Origin: Owenia fusiformis
Taxonomy: Eukaryota; Annelida; Polychaeta; Sabellida; Oweniidae
Direction of reading: 5' to 3'
Assembly: GCA_903813345.2 (NCBI GenBank)
Contig: CAIIXF020000010.1
Span: 14,937,181 to 15,001,180, forward strand
DNA: 64,000 nt
Shown: positions 60,521 to 64,000 of the stretch, piece by piece
Numbering within the stretch: position 1 is the first letter of the stretch
Layout: every line of letters begins with the position of its first letter
The notes under the pieces: generated by a model
What the model was told of the DNA's origin: nothing
Databases searched by the model: none
Seen by the model: only the letters and a program-made list of their open reading frames with translations
Made by a program: the position numbers and the translations under genes

Positions 60521-61879
60521 CATGTAAATAGTACATCATATGAGCCTGTTATCATGGTTGAACTAGTGGATATTTCAACTGTTCCAACTGAAAGGTTTGA
60601 CAGAGAATACGTGAGTGATAATATCACCTTCCAAATCATGAAGATATTTACTGTTATCAGTATCATATAAATCGTCATAGATATTGTTAAAAATCTTGAT
60701 GGAGTTTTCTGTAACTATTCTATTATCTTGGGTTATTAAATTTTCATTTGATAAAAGCATTCAGTGTTTTTCGCAATTGTTTTTCCAATCCATACTAACA
60801 TAACTACTTTCTGTTTAGGAGCATCTGATGACATTGCTATCTCTCATATATCGTCTCCGCTTTCATTTTGCGGTCGATTGGGTAAATCGATAATTTTTGC
60901 TTTTAAGTTATAAACCCTAGTGGTAAGGCAAAGAACTGCATATTCTGTGAAAATTTAAATTCAATATAATGAATAAAAAACGGCATCGTTCGATGAGGTC
61001 ATGGTGGTTCCTTATATTTTGATGACGATTTCTTCAAAACGAGGAAAAAGTAGGAGCCGCGACCAATGGTTTAAAGTACCAGTATGGACCCCATAAAATG
61101 GACATAGCCATTAGCTATAGTTAGTTCATTTTCATTTTTCATAAAACCGGACAGACGGACGAGTTTGTGGTTTTTAACATATAATTTATTTCCTTCATAA
61201 TAAAAAAATACACAAAATATCTACTACCAATCGCCATAAGCATTCTAGGTAGTTTAAATTACAATAGAGGATTAATTTCAGTAATCATAGATGGTTATTG
61301 GTAATGTGAGAGGTTGGGAGGGAGGGGGGGGGGGTGTCACAAGATACAAATGAGAAGTGTGTTATTCCATATGTTGAGCAAACGAGAGATGCACGTTAAA
61401 CTTCAGGCAAATTCTTTTATGAAAATAGAAAGGCCGTTGCCGTAAAATTTTACTATTCCATTTAAAAGGTTTGATCTGGTCTGCTTATCTTTGAATAATT
61501 TTTCAGATCACATTTATCTGGTCGCAACCGCAAACCTGATTTAATATACCATACTGATACTGACCCCCTTAAAAAGGTGGGATTTGTTATGACAATCTGG
61601 CAAGTCTATCTCCTTTTTTAAAAACTTTAAATACAGGGGTATTTCATAAGGGATGCGAATAAAATAACATAATAATTGAACGCCAATTTTATTTATTGGT
61701 TCGAACTATCGCTATGGAAACACGTATTCAAAACATTTTTCAATGTTGCCCTTTCAAATTATATCAACAAATTCTGAGATGTTTGTCCATACCTTGGCCA
61801 TTTCTCAAGTGCTAATGCATTTTAATTTGGAAGTACTGCAGACGTATTTAATCATTATAATGTTGCATCTTTTTGTGTC

Positions 61880-62190
61880 ACAAAAATTCTTGACAATGTT
61901 GAAATATCATTGTGACAGGAAATGTAATATATGTGAAACTAACGAAATAGAAACATTGGATCATCTTTACGTTTCTATAATTCCATAGATGAGGAGAGTT
62001 GCACTTCCTAATTTATTTAGAATTGGTGACGATGACGTGATCAATCCGAGGATGAAGCAATGATTTTGAAAGCCAAAGCCGTATTTCTAACGTGTACACA
62101 AAGCGTAATATGCTTATGCAAATGTAATATGTTACTATTGTACTTTGTAAATGTACTTCAGTTGCTGTAATAAAGGATACAATACAATAT
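61880..62190 (+). mobile_element. Possible LINE ORF2 C-terminal remnant and tail
   Basis: Encodes CDRKCNICETNEIETLDHLY, like the CxxC...ETxEHL zinc-type motif at the end of many non-LTR reverse transcriptases. It is then followed by frame-broken sequence and a GTAATAAAGGATACAATACA tail. Too short to classify. Confidence 0.4.
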
Positions 62191-62340
62191 AGGGCGACGT
62201 GGCCACTTTCGAGTAATTTGACGTTAATGTTACTCCCGTTTGCTTATCATTCTTATGAATATTAATCAATGATAAATGTGTAGTTTGAAAAATGTGAATT
62301 GCAAAATATCTGAATAGTACAACGTTGTTATTGGTAAACT

Positions 62341-62474
62341 AACACGTGTTAGTATTTGTTCACGTGACCATATACTGCAATTCGATTGGTGACATACATA
62401 AACTCATGATGATATGTAAAAGGTTATTGAATATTCCGGAAGTTCTTCTCAGATACAGTCGGAAGGCATCTACG
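62341..62474 (+). promoter_or_regulatory. Likely GST promoter with two E-boxes
   Basis: ACACGTGT at 62342-62349 and TCACGTGA at 62360-62367, 108-130 bp before the chosen start codon. ATGs at 62346 and 62403 would extend the protein with sequence unlike any GST. Confidence 0.5.
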
Positions 62475-63953
62475 ATGACTGACTCGATTCTTTGGTGGGG
62501 AAGTGGAAGCGTGCCTTGTTGGCGAGCTATGCTTGCTCTAGAAGAAAAGAGAGTAAAGTATGATGGCAGATTGATCAGTTTTGACAAGAATGAAACGAAG
62601 GGACCAGATGTCATGAAATACAATCCCAGAGGAGAGGTGAAAGTGCAAAATATTGATCTTCTTTTTCTTAACGGTCTCAATCAGAGGCCTAAGAATTAGG
62701 TATTGTATGAATAAATCATGTTTTGCAATTTCATGCTGATCGTGAAAAAGTGGATTGGATCCTTGTCCATCAGTGGATAGTCTAGCTAGCTACAAGCCTT
62801 TGTGACACAAGTACCTACCCGGGGAGTACCTAGTGGCTCTAGTGTCAGTTCAGTTTTGTAGATAGTCCAGAGGTAATACCGGGAGGTAATATGAATATAG
62901 AAGCAGAGATTCGATACTATAGAAAATTTTGGTATCTTCACATTTTCCTCACTGGCAACATGGGCAAGAGCAAGGGGTTTGAAAATAGAAATTGGATTTT
63001 TCATTATCACTAGCTGGCATCAGTGGCGGATCCAGAAATTTATAGGGGGAGGGCAAAATTTGAGTGCGAAAAGATTTCCTAGAAATTTTTTTTAGGCCTC
63101 TAGAATCCCAAATTTTGAAAAATTAAGGCCCATTTTTGATAAAATTATGGTCCTACTCTTCATATACTACTCTTTATATGGTGACCTCTTTCCCTTATTA
63201 TCTTATACACAATCATGGCCAGTAAGGGCCCGGTCAGAAAGGGGACCATGTCCATGATCCCTGGGGGACCATAATTTCTTTCACATAGACTTACAGAAAA
63301 AGTCCATTAGAATACATGTAAGTGCTGTTGTTGATGTTGACAGAGATTTTCAGACATGTCCAATGTTGGGAAGGTCCTTTTAACTTAAATTACATCTTTT
63401 TGCGCGGTTTAATTTCATATATACCGTTATGTATCTAATAGTTATGCAAATAAAAATATGCCAAGTAAAAGAAAATGTTATCTGTCCAACAAAAGAAAAG
63501 ATATTTCACTTTTTGTGATTTTGTAACATTGGGTCTATGGGGAATCAACCCGAACTAGAAGTCACATTTTCAAAAAAATTAAATTCTCAAAATTGAAAAA
63601 CAATTTAGTGGACGAGTTGTCAGGTTGTCAATGAGATGGATCCTAATTATACATGGTATACAACATCTTTGTTTACCATAATATATTCTATACCATAGTA
63701 TTATGATTCCTTTTCCAGGTTCCAACATTTGTGGATGGCGATGTTGTCGTTAATGAGTCGATGGCAATTTGCGACTATCTTGAGGTTTGTGAGAACATAA
63801 TTTTTTAAACCAACCGATTTGATTTACATTATATGCATTTGTCATCGTTTGTAACATTTTCTCTGTTTTTAGTTCAAGTACAATGATCAAGGGAACAGAC
63901 TTCTACCCACAGACGTCAAGGAGAGGGCAGTGGTCTTACAGAGGCAATACGAG
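62475..63953 (+). CDS. Glutathione S-transferase, rho type (GST-A of fish), 5' part
   Basis: Conjugates glutathione to electrophiles in the cytosol. Three exons seen: 62475-62636, 63719-63784, 63873-63953, all phase 0; the gene runs past the window end. Product begins MTDSILWWGSGSVPCWRAML, continues ALEEKRVKYDGRLISFDK and NPRGEVPTFVDGDVVV, then the glutathione-binding NESMAICDYLE and FKYNDQGNRLLPTD. The WGSGSxPCWR start and NPRG-(V/L)P(T/S)F turn match rho-class GSTs known from fish and lancelets. The thioredoxin-like domain ends about residue 80 and the helical domain is mostly outside. Start chosen because the ATG gives the family N-terminus. Confidence 0.92.
63021..63285. mobile_element. 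Two MITE fragments in GST intron 1
   Basis: CAGTGGCGGATCCAGAAATT at 63021 is one end of the GGATCCAG family. It runs into 63144-63285, half of the foldback MITE described at 20399-20728 (ATTATGGTCCTACTCTTC to AATTTCTTTCACA). Confidence 0.65.
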
Positions 63954-64000
63954 GTACATGTAATACTAATTGACGGCACTGTATACTACTTACTATTTCT

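Larger units (their letters stand above)
60521..62474. other. Spacer between coiled-coil gene and GST
   Basis: No gene exon recognised. A G run is at 61325-61334. A probable LINE tail lies at about 61880-62190. The final 130 bp hold CACGTG motifs of the GST promoter. Confidence 0.55.

Noticed and set aside
62346-62474. Upstream ATGs extending the GST by 43 residues
   Set aside because: The extension has no GST similarity and overlaps the putative promoter E-boxes; the family N-terminus starts at 62475.

Overview
This is a 64 kb piece of an AT-rich animal nuclear genome. It has multi-exon genes with GT-AG introns, a single-exon replication-type histone gene, and many small DNA transposons and foldback elements in introns and spacers. 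The gene content (DPAGT1, TBCEL, RABAC1, CREBL2, a USP2/USP21-type deubiquitinase, a CRAL-TRIO lipid carrier, a rho-type glutathione S-transferase) and the mobile elements, especially short elements with tandem-repeat cores like those known from bivalves, echinoderms and lancelets, suggest a marine invertebrate (non-vertebrate deuterostome or lophotrochozoan). I cannot name the species. All gene models below were joined by hand from splice sites and reading phase; each closes in frame.

Layout, left to right: (1) 708-4323 +, last five coding exons of a USP2/USP21-type ubiquitin hydrolase whose front lies outside the window. A 1.27 kb inverted-repeat transposon sits in its first visible intron. 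(2) 8626-9027 -, an intronless H2A.X gene with the SQEY phosphorylation tail and a canonical histone 3' stem-loop. It shares a 282 bp divergent promoter with (3) 9310-18265 +, an eight-exon DPAGT1 (first step of N-glycan assembly). The 5.4 kb first intron of DPAGT1 holds a broken LINE, which was itself invaded by a TTAA-flanked foldback element and by a 2.2 kb element carrying about 15 copies of a 136 bp tandem repeat. (4) 24040-26907 +, six-exon CRAL-TRIO protein. (5) 30158-37670 -, six-exon TBCEL. (6) 38374-45246 +, five-exon RABAC1/PRA1, head-to-head with TBCEL. Its third exon carries an in-frame 105 bp tandem duplication including the splice acceptor and a membrane segment. (7) 50054-52700 -, three-exon CREBL2 bZIP gene. 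(8) 54680-60520 +, nine-exon coiled-coil protein that I do not recognise. (9) 62475 onward +, first three exons of a rho-type GST, cut by the window end.

The genes are ordinary housekeeping and regulatory loci with no operon-like logic. Points of interest are the two divergent promoter pairs, a TCACGTGA octamer just upstream of three of the genes, and a layered transposon record: a Transib/RAG-like TIR element, two families with tandem-repeat cores sharing a 3' end, several kilobase-scale foldback elements, and nested insertions whose relative order can be read. No tRNA, rRNA or CRISPR was seen.
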